Assembly (NCBI GenBank): GCA_008921705.1
Contig: VFFE01007878.1
Span: forward strand, 1,459,193-1,523,192
Length of the DNA stretch: 64,000 nucleotides
Source: Burhinus oedicnemus
Lineage: Eukaryota; Chordata; Aves; Charadriiformes; Burhinidae
Reading direction: 5' to 3'
Positions 13,481 through 25,400 of this stretch are shown piece by piece. Made by a program: the position numbers and the translations under genes. Each line of letters starts with the position of its first letter. Position 1 is the first letter of the stretch. The notes below the pieces were generated by a model. It worked only from the letters and a program-made list of their open reading frames with translations, was not told the DNA's origin and did not search any database.

Positions 13481-15045
13481 TAAAGTTCTGGTTCCTTCCT
13501 ACTCCCTTTTCAGAGCCCAAGTTGTATTAGTCCCAGAGATACATTTGTTTTATTGAAATGAATAATTGTATATGCTGTGCTACTAAATATGTAAAACTGT
13601 CGCTCATGAAGAACCTATTTAATTCGTGGGACTGCAACATAATCGCTGACTGATTATGCCAAATGCCCTGAGCCTTCTTGTCAGCCATCCTCCGTCCTCA
13701 ACGGGACAGAAAACTATTAGGGGTAAAAGGATATCTTAGACTGGTTTATTTAGTCTCCTAATGGCTGCAGGGTTTTGGTCCTCTCTTTAGGGAAATTCCA
13801 CCAATGTAATGTCTTTTTCTGGTGCCAGGTTTAGGTAAGTGTATTAAATCTGACTGATCTGTGTGTATAAATAGCCCCAGCCTTGAGCAATATCTGTGAC
13901 ATCTTTTACAACCCAGCAGATCCAGATCTGTATACTCAGGACCCAGAGAGGACAGCAAATATTTCTGGGTTTGTTTTTTCCTGAGATTTTTTTACTTCCT
14001 TTTGCTCAAGTTGTAAAACTTCTTACATTGCTTCTGTCTTGGGAATGCTGCAGTTATTCACCGAGATCAGAAAAGAAAAGCTTGTGCAGAAAGAGCCCAG
14101 CAATGTAGGGATGCGTTTTTAAGGATCTGTGGTTTTTTCAGTGAACAATCACAGTTACCATTTATTTTGGAGAATTGCTTTAAATTACTTTGACTTTCTG
14201 CATTTCCATTTTGAAGCTCCTCTCTTCACAATCTTCTTGTTGCCAGAAATAGGGCGGTGGTAATTAGACCCAATTTCTTCACATATCTGTCTTCATAGCC
14301 AAGATCCAGATGGACTGCAAGAGGCTACAGAGACAGTTCTCACTTTGTTGAATGCAAATCAAGTTTGGACAGTGCAAGGAAATGCTTTTCCCTGTCATAT
14401 TCTAGCTATTCATCACAGGGAGACTAGGAGTTACAAATACTATATAGATGCTCTTTATGGATTTATACACATTAGACGGGATCTGTCAAGCATTTTAGCT
14501 GCCCGCATTTCTGTTATCTCCCTTCAGCTGTGTTTGTTATTCCATTGCTTTAAAATAGGAAGATCCTGACTTCTTGTGGATTGTGCCGCCATCTATGTGA
14601 TTATATTAATTCTGGAAATGTGCAGCTAACTCAAGTGTTACAAGAAAAGATTTATGCTGCATGTCTTCACCTGCTGTATAGCTTAGCCATGTGAGGAACT
14701 AGACTGAAAAATTCAGTATATTTCTAATAAAAAAGGTAAGGTAGAGGAGATACTTTCGTGAGAGGGTGACATCACTGCGGCAACGTAGAACTGGCCAATA
14801 CCAGGTAGGTTATATGCTGCATAAAGTACTGCTAATCTCTTGATCTGTCTTTTCCTAAATATGCTTAGGCAAAATGTAGGGACTCATTTTATAAAGTGAC
14901 TTCTAATTTTGTACTCTGAGGTTTTACGCTTATATATAATGAAACAATTAGATAAACAGTTGCCTGAACTACTGGCACAACATGCCACATTATCTGGAAA
15001 TATTGAGAGATGGGTTGTTTGGCTTTTTTCTTTTTTGCGTTTTGC

Positions 15046-15061
15046 TTTTTTTTTTTTTTTT
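15046..15061 (+). repeat. T16 homopolymer
   Basis: Sixteen T within a longer T-rich stretch starting near 15022. Confidence 0.9.
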
Positions 15062-17216
15062 AATGACTCCAGCCACTGTTCTTTGATGTAGAAGCAGAAG
15101 CAGCTTCAGCAGGGATAAGATGAAGATCTCTGTTTGAAGTCATCATACCAGGGCTGTCCTGCACTTGGTGCCCACGTGAGGTGGATAAGCGATACACTCC
15201 TGAATGAAAGCAGACAGGCGGTACCAGCTCCTCTGTGCAATCTGATGTACAGCAGCAGTATGTCAGCTGGTAACAAGGCAGTTGCTATCTGAGGTATCCC
15301 AGCAAATTGCGTTTTTTGTAATCTAGCCTAGAAAGGGATTTTCTATTAGGGGTTACATTGTAGTGTGTTAGCAGAAGGAACAGGATTGCGAGTTGGTACA
15401 AGGGAAACGCATCCCTTTGCGCTTGCCCCAGAGTCCGAGGCTGGGTGCATTTCAGCTGGTGAGATGTTTCTCCTAAATTGATGTGGCTGTTTGTGCAATG
15501 AGGTGCCAGTGGGTGATGCTGGGAAGGAGTGGTTGGATCAGCTTTGAGTTCTGGCCATGGGTTCTTACATCTCAGATTATCTCATGGCATCACCAACTGG
15601 TTTGATACATTTTGGACTACAAGAAAAATAGTTTACCTTAGAGACAAAGACACAATGGTATGTGTTGCTTGTAAGCATAAAGAGGCGGCATCTATTTGGT
15701 ATGTAAAGAAGGTGTGCATCTCTTTGGTTATGGCACAACTGTGGATATTACTCAAAAATCAAAGGCCAAATTACTTTAAATAACTGAAACCTATCAGTAC
15801 TTCACGGCTGTCCCAAAAGACATTACCTGGAATAGCTTGTTATTTTGAATTAGAAAGCATCTCAGGAAGTCAGAGGTAAAAAGTTCTGCTGGTGCGTTCA
15901 GTGGGAGCTATTTATCGTGTGGTTTTGTATCTTCAACAGACTGTGAGAAGACAACATTTGTGTCCTGAATGTTAAGACTATTTCATAATCATTATTAACC
16001 AGTACTGTCATTATGAGCCTGCTTGCTTTAGCCCTCAGGTAACAAAGTTCACTGCTCTATCAAGCTCTGTCATAATCAGCCTTATTATAAAAACATAATA
16101 TTGTAACCTTCAAAGGCTCCCTGGGCTAGAGCTATAAAAACTGGGAATGAACTGAAGCAATCTTTAGGCTAGCAGCAGTTCCGCTGGGAAAATATAAGCA
16201 TTTTTATGCATGTAATGTACATGCTCCCTCCCCACCCTCTTCATGCTCTTCTCAACAGGACAAAAGCTATCCCTCAGACCCCTTTTGGAGCCAAATTAGC
16301 TCATCAAAGCAGAACAAGTTTATAACACAGTGTTCACTGCATATCTAATGCTCATGCACCACTTTGATTTCCATTCTTTGGAGTGCAGTTGCCATATTTT
16401 GAGTATTTCATTTCAAGAAGGAAAGCTATTAAGTGTTTCCCCCAAAGAGGCTGATTATTCAATGGCTAAAGATGTCAAGGATAATGAAATAAAAAGGGAG
16501 CTAGGCTGTGGTAGTCTCCAGCAGGAAAATGCATCTCATTAGAAGGCATTCCCACCAGAGAAGCCTATGGTATTACATGCATGAATTCCTTTCTGCTGTT
16601 GTTAACCAAGTTTTGGATGCAAACAGCATGAAGCCTCAGTGACAGTGCACGAGTGTGTACAAACAGTAATTAATCGTTGGCTCCCTGCATGGAGCCTCTG
16701 TGAGGCTGGAGGCAAATCAAAGGGCTGGCCTGGTTTCCAGCACTTGAGGAATGTGTCGTGCTGTACAATTGGGAACATTCACGTTATGAATATCACCTTG
16801 TAAGTGGTGTGGCGGGAGGCTGAGGGTGGCTGGGCTCCACGGCTCACGTCTGTGCTCAGCAGAAGGACCTGCCCTTTGGTGTTTGGTGCTGGGGACAAAC
16901 TGTGCACTCTGTGATCCAAGGATCTTTCACTTGAGTTTCCTGGCAATTCTGGAAGGAAAAAGAAAATCAGTCCCACCACACAAAATATTTGTATGTGAAT
17001 TTATATATTCAGGGCTGTTTGCGAGAGTGCATTTTTGAAATGGTGATGGTCTTTTCTACAGGCAGACACACATTAGAAGTTTATCGATACTTTGGCATTG
17101 ACAACAAAGACCAAATACGCTGACAAGCGATGTAAGCACTCTCTCCCACCCCCGCCCAGTATCTTGGCTGGAATTAAGACTGTTTTGACCAGGCACTGCG
17201 TTTTGAGGCAGAGAAA

Positions 17217-17241
17217 GTTTCATACTGTGTCAGTATGAAAC
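17217..17241. repeat. Perfect 11-bp hairpin with 3-nt loop
   Basis: GTTTCATACTG, TGT, CAGTATGAAAC. It lies about 400 nt left of the short CR1. No T-run typical of a terminator follows, and none would be expected here. Confidence 0.85.
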
Positions 17242-17643
17242 ACAGTGGTTGTCTTTAGAGGATCAACACATTACCAGCGATCCTTGCAGCGGTGTCTGAG
17301 ACACCGCAGTATTTCCTTGCACTTAGAAGAAGCAAAATGGCTTCCCAGAAGAGAGCACTGTGTGGGAAATGTGGGCAAATACCCATCTGCTTGGAAGGAT
17401 AGTGAGTGGGTCACTGTCGTCATGGGTGCGAATGTGGGTCTGGGGGGGTTGCGCTGACATTCATTATGGAGGGCAGGGCCAGGGAGACTGTCAGGCACTG
17501 AAGTGTATTGCCCTGTATTATAAAATCGCCTAAACAATGTCGCAGTATCTGCAGTATATATGACAATGATTGTCCCCAAACTGGCAGCTTGCAATAACCA
17601 TACTGCAGCACACGTGCCCATCATTACAGAGTATTGGGACATT

Positions 17644-18032
17644 TTGGGGTTGTTCAGCCTGGAGAAGAGAAGGCTCTGGGGAGACCTTATAGCGGCCTTC
17701 CAGTACCTAAAGGGGGCCTACAGAAAAGATGGGGAGGGTCTCTTTATCAGGGAGTGTAGCAATAGGAGGAGGGGTAACGGTTTTAAACTGAAAGAGGGTA
17801 GATTTAGATTAGATCTCAGGAAGAAATTCTTTACTGTGAGGGTGGTGAGGCGCTGGAACAGGTTGCCCAGGGAAGCTGTGGATGCCCTATCCCTGGAAGT
17901 GTTTAAGGCCAGGCTGGATGGGGCTTTGAGCAACCAGTCTAGTGGGAGGTGTCCCTGAGCATGGCAGGGGGGTTGGAACTAGATGATCTTTAAGGTCCCT
18001 TCCAACCCAAACCATTCTATGATTCTATGATT
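17644..18032 (+). mobile_element. CR1 LINE, short 5'-truncated copy
   Basis: Only the last roughly 300 nt of ORF2 and the 3' UTR remain. The translated remnant [20 protein letters not shown] through [20 protein letters not shown] closely parallels the end of the larger copy at 10999-11313. It ends in two ATTCTATG octamers plus ATT (18014-18032). It lies about 500 nt upstream of the Ig1 exon, in the same orientation as the gene. Extreme 5' truncation is normal for CR1. Confidence 0.95.
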
Positions 18033-18535
18033 TTCTACAGTGACAAAATCCATTTTCCTGGGCAGTTCAGTGTCAGAGTGAACAAGTCTTCTCCCTGTGC
18101 TGTATCTGTCTAGCAAAAGGAGATTAAATTCAGGAGGGCTAAGGGAGTCATATAAATTGAATGACTCTGTGGTTTTATGGTATTCGTATGAAAATAAAGC
18201 TGGGCTGGATCATCGCTTGATGTAAATCTTCCTAGGGACGTGGTACAATTTATATCAGCTGAGGTGCTGTTCCTCTTACTTGTCTAACGTACATGTGGTA
18301 TGTGATAAAAGTCAAAACTGCAGTGATTAGTTTTTCATTCACCCACTTCTCTTATTATGCAGATAAAATGTTGCTTTTTTTCCTTCACATCCTTACAACA
18401 GTCCATGTTGCTGAGTAGATATTGGTAGAGAGCTGTAAGGTCTCACAACAACATTGCAAGCAGACTTCTGTTCCTGCACTTCTTTCCTTCTATCAGTAAG
18501 CGTAACATTAACCGTTGTTACTTGTACCCTGACAG

Positions 18536-18679
18536 GTCTGATTGTCCGAGAGGTAAGCATTGAGATTTCCCGGCAGCAAGTCGAGGAGCTCTTCGGGCCC
18601 GAAGATTACTGGTGCCAGTGCGTTGCCTGGAGCTCTGCAGGCACCACCAAGAGCCGGAAAGCCTACGTCCGCATTGCAT
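18536..18679 (+). CDS. UNC5C: UNC5C exon: C-terminal half of Ig domain 1 (probably exon 3)
   Basis: UNC5 proteins are single-pass receptors at the neuronal surface that bind netrin and mediate repulsive axon guidance and dependence-receptor signalling. This 144-nt exon encodes about 48 residues starting [20 protein letters not shown] and holding the [14 protein letters not shown] block, which forms the end of the first Ig domain with its F-strand cysteine. It ends [10 protein letters not shown]. The residues match UNC5C as I remember the family. The exon follows a pyrimidine-containing tract and CAG at 18533-18535 and ends before GTGAGT at 18680. Both junctions are phase 1: a G from the preceding exon completes the first glycine codon, and the final T joins AT of the next exon to make Tyr. 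The preceding exon with the first half of Ig1 was not found upstream. No frameshift or stop lies inside the exon. UNC5D, A and B differ more in this block, so paralogue confidence is good. Confidence 0.95.
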
Positions 18680-19017
18680 GTGAGTGTCTTTCCTCTGCGT
18701 GTTGAGTCGATGGTGTTTGGGTGAGGAAAAGTGGAGTCTCTGCCATACAGGAGGGAGATTTTGTTTCTGAGCAGTTAGGCTTTGTATTTTCTGCAGTTAT
18801 TGATGCACACTAAAATTAACACCTTCAGAAGCATTCTTAATTTCAGTTTATCCTGTTCTTAAGAGCAAAATCTCATTCTTCTCCTTTGTGCAGGGGGAAA
18901 GCATCAAAAACTATTTTTTGAGTACAGCAGTTATATGTCTCAAGAAAAGTGTCTGAAGCTAATAAGTAGGAATATTACCAAAAAAATGCTATGAAATGAG
19001 GTGACAGCTGTTCCTTT

Positions 19018-19390
19018 CACAGAATCACAGAATGTTTGAGGCTGGAAGGGACCTCTGGAGGTCAGCTGGTCCAACCCCCTGCTTAAGCAGAACCACCTAG
19101 AGCCAGTTGCCCAGGACTGATTCCAGACGGCTTTTTAATATCTCCAAGGAGGGAGACCTCACCACTTCTCTACGCAACATGTGCCAGTGCTCAGTCACCT
19201 TCACAGTGAAAAAGTATTCTCTGATGTTCAGAGGGAACCTCCTGCGTGTCCTCCAGTTTGCGACCATTGCCTCTGGTCCTGTCACTGGACAGCAGTGAAA
19301 AGAGCCTGGTTCTGTCATCGTTACACCCTCCATTCGGGTATTTGTACACATGGATGAGATCCCCCTGAGCCCTCCCTTCTCTGTGCAGAA
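19018..19390 (-). mobile_element. Older CR1 LINE, 3' part (interrupted by a younger CR1)
   Basis: The left edge shows CACAGAATCACAGAATG, the reverse complement of a CR1 3' end. The body translates on the minus strand to REYFFTVKVTEHWHMLRREV and PSLEILKSRLESVLGNWL, a diverged version of the C-terminal end of CR1 ORF2. The sequence differs clearly from the copies at 11000 and 17700, so it belongs to another, older subfamily. It breaks at about 19390, where a second CR1 tail begins, and resumes at about 19913. Confidence 0.92.
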
Positions 19391-19912
19391 CATAGAATCA
19401 TAGAATCATAGAATGGTTTAGGTTGGAAGGGACCTTAAAGATCATCTAGTTCCAACCCCCCTGCCATGGGCAGGGACACCTCCCACTAGACCAAGCTGCT
19501 CAAAGCCCCATCCAACCTGGCCTTGAACACTTCCAGGGATGGGGCATCCACAGCTTCTCTGGGCACCCTGTTCCAGTGCCTCACCACCCTCACAGTAAAG
19601 AATTTCTTCCTGAGATCTAATCTAAATCTACCCTCTTTCAGTTTGAAGCCATTACCCCTTGTCCTATAGCTTCATGCCCTTGTAAAAAATCCCTCTCCAG
19701 CTTTCTTGTAGGCCCCCTTTCAGGTACTGGAAGGCCGCTATAAGGTCTCCCCAGAGCCTTCTCTTCTCCAGGCTGAACAACCCCAACTCTCTCAGCCTGT
19801 CTTCATAGGAGAGGTGCTCCAGCCCTCTGATCTTCTTCGTGGCCCTCCTCTGGACCCTCTCCAGCAGGCCCATGTCCTTCTTGTGCTGAGGACTCCAAAG
19901 CTGGACGCAGTA
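19391..19912 (-). mobile_element. Younger CR1 LINE nested inside the older CR1
   Basis: Begins with three CATAGAAT octamers (19391-19414), the reverse complement of the CR1 tail, then GGTTTAGGTTGGAAGGGACC and the same 3' UTR seen in the two + strand copies. Minus-strand translation gives [40 protein letters not shown] and [13 protein letters not shown] before damage. It is 5'-truncated at about 19912, exactly where the older CR1 resumes with CAGTCCCAGC. Confidence 0.94.
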
Positions 19913-20218
19913 CAGTCCCAGCTCTCTCAGCCTTTTCTTGCAGGAGAGGTGCTAGTCATCTTTGTGGCCCTTTGCTGAACTCTCTCCAGTATGTCCATGT
20001 CTCTCTTGTACTGTGAAGTCCAGAACTGGACCCAGTACTCCGGGTGTGCCCTCACCAGTGCTGAATAGAGGGCAAGGATCACCTCCCTCGACCTGCTGTC
20101 AATACTTTGTCTAATGCAGCCCAGGATACCATTCGCCTCCTTTGCAGCAAAGGCACATTACTGACTCACGGTCAACTTGGTGTCCACCAGGACCCCCAGG
20201 CCCTTTTCTCCAAAGCTG
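19913..20218 (-). mobile_element. Older CR1 LINE, 5' part beyond the nested insertion
   Basis: Continues the CR1 copy that starts at 19018. The sequence CAGTCCCAGCTCTCTCAGCC, followed by blocks such as CTCTCCAGTATGTCCATGTC, TCACCAGTGCTGAATAGAGG and GTGTCCACCAGGACCCCCAG, is the reverse complement of CR1 ORF2 coding sequence. The homology fades at about 20218 (CCAAAGCTG), taken as the 5' truncation point. It is colinear with the 19018-19390 segment. Confidence 0.9.
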
Positions 20219-22350
20219 AAAATGTATATGTCTGCAGTCATATAATAAAGCTGCTGTTCCTTGGCAAAGTAAAAAGTGTGTGTTTAGCGTATCATGTAAT
20301 CACATTGGTAATACAAGATTGAAAGTGATCATCTCAACCCTAATATTTCATCATTGCTATTCATGGCTACTAACCTCAGTATTTATTTTGAACCATTCCC
20401 AGCTTAGATCCCGAGACCACAGGGCAACCAGTTCCCTGAAAACAGATCTTCATTTGACTGTACAAATATTTAATGTTCATTAATTTTCAAAGACGTGCTT
20501 TTCTTTGTAATAGAGTAGTCACACTGGGGACTCCCATTTCTCTTTCACATGATGAAATCCTGGTTTGTATAATGGGAACAAAATATATCATCCGGAATTG
20601 TATCTCTTCCGCTGTTTTCACCTCAGCAAAAACACATTTTGTGAGAAAAGGTCATTAGAAGCTGGGTTTGCGGCATACTTATATTTCCTGCACTTTGCCT
20701 AACAATTTATAATGAAAGAAGAGAATTCTTCCATTCAGATAAAGCTTTTCACAGACACATTAGAGGAAGGCTCTCTGTCACTTAAAACTCTCCATTTAGA
20801 GCTTGATCCTCCTTTTGTTCTTGCGAAAGTATAAATCCTTGAAGAGGTGTTACCTTCTGTGTAAATAGCCAGATACAGATCTAGGAGGTGCAATTTAAAT
20901 ACGCATTTTTGAATGCTTTTAGTCCAAGGAACTGACTGGAAGTAGAGGACCTGTACTTTTGAGTACAGGACTAACCTTAGCAAAGAATTTCCCCAGGGTT
21001 AAGGGGAATTAAAATTACTGTACAGTCTTCCTGCAAAATTAGAAACACCATTACATATGTGCATAGTGCTTTCCCATGGCAGGAAACTTTTCAAGACTTT
21101 GAGGATTTTCTTTTTCTGTACTGAAACAAAGGAGAGCAATTTCAATTTTTTTTCTTCTGAGCAGTCAGCACTTCAGAGAGGCTTAACAATGTTTGAACAG
21201 GTTTTTTAGATTATGACTCCTAAGTTAACTCATTAAGTAGATTTTCATGTCCTGCCAGTTAGCCCTTGACAGATGACCATTAAATTAATACAGTTTAGAA
21301 GTCTGTTTCACTTGATGGTTAAGTAACTTTTGTATACTACCATAATTATGCACCTTATTTCTATATAACACATAATCATTGTATGTGTATGCAAGTTATT
21401 TTATATCAATTGACATTTTTTCCCAGGTGTCCACATTTCTTTTGAAGGTTCTCATAATATAAAGTTTGCTTCTTTTTCTTACCATGTTTTGAAGAGAGAG
21501 GAACAATCACTTCAGTGATTTTTCTAGAGTCTTGTTTTTTTTAAAAACAGTCTAATTAAATAAGTTTTATGTGCCTGTTGCTCAAATGTGGCTTTGTATT
21601 TTAACTTCTTGTTCCTGAATTTGGGGTTCTTGGGCAGCTGTGACATAGGCAAATCACTTCGACTCCTTGGGATTAAGGGTTGAAGTGTCAGGCCTTCAAA
21701 CTGGAAATTTTCAAACAGCAGCAAAAGCATGTTCTCTGCAAAATTGTCTGTTTCCAATTTCACAGATTTCTATAAATTTCTCCGGTAACTCAGGACTATT
21801 TTTTTAGGAACTCAGACATATGATGTGAGGTATATGCCTTACTTTATGATGCCATTTGATTGACAATATCCCTGTTTCAAACTGTGGACTCAGATATACC
21901 AATACTCGTCTATATTCACAGCCTTGACTTCAGAGGACTGAATCTGTACTGGCAATATAATAGTCATTTCCTATCTAAACTTTAAACACAGCTGGTAAGT
22001 CTTCTGATGGCTACACAATGTGCCATGGGTCTGGGATGCAAGGTAGGGTCCATGCAGTATTTATTAATCTAGAAAATCAAGGATGTCCAAAATTTAAGAG
22101 GGGCAGAAGAGTCCACCTCTTCAGCTCTGCCTGAAGCTATAGTTGCATGTTTGTCACCAGTGCAGTCTTCGCTTTTAATTGGTACAAAAAGTGAGCGGTG
22201 ACACCTTTGGGAAAGGTGAGGGGTAAATGGAGCATGTAAACTGCTCTGTTAAAGTTATATTATTATTTATTTTAATACCTGAACCTGGTGATCTCATCTC
22301 AACAGGTACAGCTGTAAAACAACTAGCCATACCTAACACATTAAGAAAAG

Positions 22351-22440
22351 CTTCTCTTCTTCTCCCTCCTCCTCCTCCTCCTCCTCCTCCTCCTCCTCCT
22401 CCTGTTTCTCCTTCTCCTTTTCTCCTCCTCTTTCTCTCTT
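22351..22440 (+). repeat. Pyrimidine tract with (CCT)13
   Basis: Positions 22351-22403 are pure C/T and contain thirteen CCT units at 22365-22403. A single G at 22404 is followed by a second C/T run to 22440. The proline-rich open frame across it is an artefact of the repeat. Such mirror-like purine/pyrimidine tracts can form triplex DNA and are often length-polymorphic. Confidence 0.97.
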
Positions 22441-25400
22441 ATCCCTTATGCCCACTGGTCTTATTCTGGAATTATTGTGTCCTCTCAAGGGCTGGAGCTG
22501 CACTCCATTAAAACAAACAAAAAAAAATAGCATTCAACATCTCTGTTCACTGAGCGTGTAATAGAATTAACTGAAAAGTAATTTGAAAGTGTGAAAAACG
22601 TGCGTCCTGGAAAAGCTGCTTGTATTTGTTTAATGCAGGGTCAGGCGTGTGTCAGAAAGTACATAACAACCTAGTCAATGGAAGTTCTCTGTGAAAATCA
22701 ATTGCAACATTGCTCTGGCCAAGTGCTTCAGTTATTCAGGAAGGGAGTAATCTATAAATATGGAGTGAAGATGCTGCTGGTTTTCAAAGGCTGCCCATGC
22801 TAGCAATATAAACAGGAAAAGAGTCTGAGTCTAAAGCCAACATCCTGGCTTCTCTAAGTGTTCAGGGCATTTAACGGCATCTCGCTGTTGCACTCCTGGA
22901 TGACGAGTATGCTGGGAAATCACTCCCTTCCGTGCAGGATGTTTCTGAAAAGGAGGGGAAACAATAGGTGTTAGAAACATCATTATTTTCAGCTTTTTTC
23001 CTTTTTGATGGAATTCATCTTCCTGAGGCATTGGTCTCCCCATGAGAACAGAGCTGGGCATTTCATCCTCTTAAAATAGCAGATTTGTTGGGATTAATTT
23101 TCACTTTGCCATTCTAGTTATCTCAGTAACTAACAAAGGAGGGACACCTAATGTATATCTTGGTGAAGCTGGAAAGATAAAATTTTGTGAGATATTGGCC
23201 TATGAAAGTGCTAAAACGCATTTCCTATTTATTCACGCATTTCTTGTTTATTCTAGGCACATCCTATCAGGAGCCCTAGGAGTCACTAACATGTTTTGAT
23301 ACAGTTTTTCTGCTCAGTTAAGAAAAATGTTACTTTTCTGGAGGGGGGAAGGAGGGGTTTGGGTAGCTTTATATTTGGTTGAAAAAAACTCAAGCCCAAT
23401 ATAAAGTTTTAATGTGAATTTTATGTAACAAGACTGATGTCATTGAACAGATAAAACCTAACAGGGCAAAATTCCTGTTAAAAGGATGAATGAGGCCTGA
23501 GCCTGTGTAACTGAGAGTAGAGTTAAACCCACTGGAAAATACATCTGATAAGACTAAACAATAGCTGCAGGATTTGACCTAATTTTTAGATCAGATAATA
23601 AAGGGGTGGCTAAGACAAATTGCTCTGAGCCCATGTGCGTAAAGCACTTTTCATTTGCTCCAGTTTGGTGTTGCCGTAGCCTCACTGACTTCGTGATGTT
23701 AACCCAGGCTGTCCTTGAGAAAATATAGTAAGAATATAAGCCCTAAATCTGCTGCCTGATTTTGGATTTGTTGAAAACCTATAAGAAAATAGCAGCCTTC
23801 TCCATAATTTCTGTTGCCTGATCTTTTTTTGGTGTAATGAATGTGAATATTCTCTTCTTTTCCTTTATTCATTACCTAAAAGCAGAATTAAAAAAAGAAA
23901 AATCATTTTAAAAAGCCCTGATGTGGTAAGGAACTGCACTTGTTAATCTTTTGTATGATTTGATATTAGTTTCCTATGTACTTATCTAAAAGGCTTTTTT
24001 CCCCCAGACATTTTTTCAAAGCAAAGCAATGTAGCTAATATATGCATGTCAGATACTGTATACTGATAAGATAAATGCAGTACAGAAAGTAGACTAGTTA
24101 ACCTGATGGTTTATCTCCACTTACAAGGGGTATACAGTCGTACAAAAAAAATCACAGATTCTTTACTGACACTGGCTTATCTCAGCTTTTAGTATTGGGG
24201 CCCGTGCTCCACGTTACATTGCTGCAGTGCCTTTCTTCCCTCCCTTCACACACCTAATCCAAGCAATGCTGTAAGGACACGTTCCTGTAGCCACCAAAGC
24301 ATTAGAGCACATTGCAATAGATACAAAGTTGGGTGGACGTCAAGATAAGAAGAGTGAGCTAGAAGGATATCACTTGAAAGTTTTAAAAGGAAGGTACGTC
24401 CAGGATACGCAGTATTAAAAAATAACCCCAACATGTGTTTTGTGTAGTTTGATAAGTTTGTATGAGAGTTAGCAGCTCCTTCCTTGAGTACCATTTAAGT
24501 TGCTACTAATCGATATCTGCTGCTTGTAGTTAAAGTGATAACTGAGGCACGTGGTCTTGAGCTGAGATTACTGAAGAGAGAATGGATCGCAGAAAGGGCA
24601 GCAGAGAAGTTAACTGAGCATTTAACATATTCGATACTACCACTCTGCTTTTGCTCCTGACAGGCGTGTTTCTGTTCCGCTTCCCAAGTTAGCAGGCTTG
24701 ACAGACTCCCAAACTTAAGGATGCAGTTGCAACAGTAATAAATACAAATCACATTGCTTTGTAATAAAGAGCTAAGACTTTGTAAGTTGATGGACTTGAC
24801 TTCACTGTTAGCATTGCTTAAAAAACAAAAGGAAACCCCTTTACTAAATTTATGTGAATTTAACCCCTCAGTAGGAGCCTTGAGAATATCCTACGTACAC
24901 TGTCAGGCCCAAGAAATGATCATCTTTCGGTAGAGTCTGCTTAGTGCCTGGTGGTGAAACATAGATGCAGTGAGGAAGTTAACAAAATTTTGTGTATTTG
25001 GTAGTTACCAGACAGCTGTGTGAGTCAGATTAGTGTATCAGAAGAACAACAACAACAAAATACCATGCTTATACAAATTATTTTCCGTTTTAGTGTTTCA
25101 GTGTGTTGTAAATTCAGTTCTACATATGAATTGCAATGTACACATGATGTTTCTAATGTCTTCTTTAGTACCCTTAGTGTATCTGTCATCTAGAAAGGCA
25201 CCTGTTGAGGTTAGGTCATTTGAACTTTACGTTTAGCTTTATTTGAAAAACCAGAACTTTGGATTCCATCTTCAATCATCAAATAAAATAGTGAATAAAA
25301 TTAAGTTTATAAGTTAGTTTGCAAGTTAAGCTTACAAAGAAAAACAAGAAATATCAAACTGTCAAGTAAAAATATAAGAGGAGGAGAACAGTGCAATCGA

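Larger units (their letters stand above)
1..18535 (+). other. UNC5C: UNC5C intron upstream of the Ig1 exon (right-hand part)
   Basis: No exon of UNC5C or any other gene was recognised here apart from CR1 remnants. The upstream exon encoding the first half of Ig1 should lie left of position 1. The stretch 1-8970 is AT-rich unique-looking DNA with short homopolymers (A11 then G12 at 7676-7698, a T run near 6850) and an imperfect TATC repeat at 8533-8554. The stretch 11409-17643 is again unique-looking, with a T16 run at 15046-15061. All open frames outside the repeats are short, lack homology I can recognise and look like chance. Confidence 0.75.

Noticed and set aside
17560..17958. 132-codon + strand open frame
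   Set aside because: Its C-terminal part is CR1 ORF2 and its N-terminal part is unrelated flanking sequence; not a gene.
19097..19873. Minus-strand open frames resembling a conserved protein
   Set aside because: They are CR1 ORF2 remnants belonging to two different nested copies.
22227..22511. Open frame with a run of 13 prolines
   Set aside because: The proline run is the translated CCT microsatellite.
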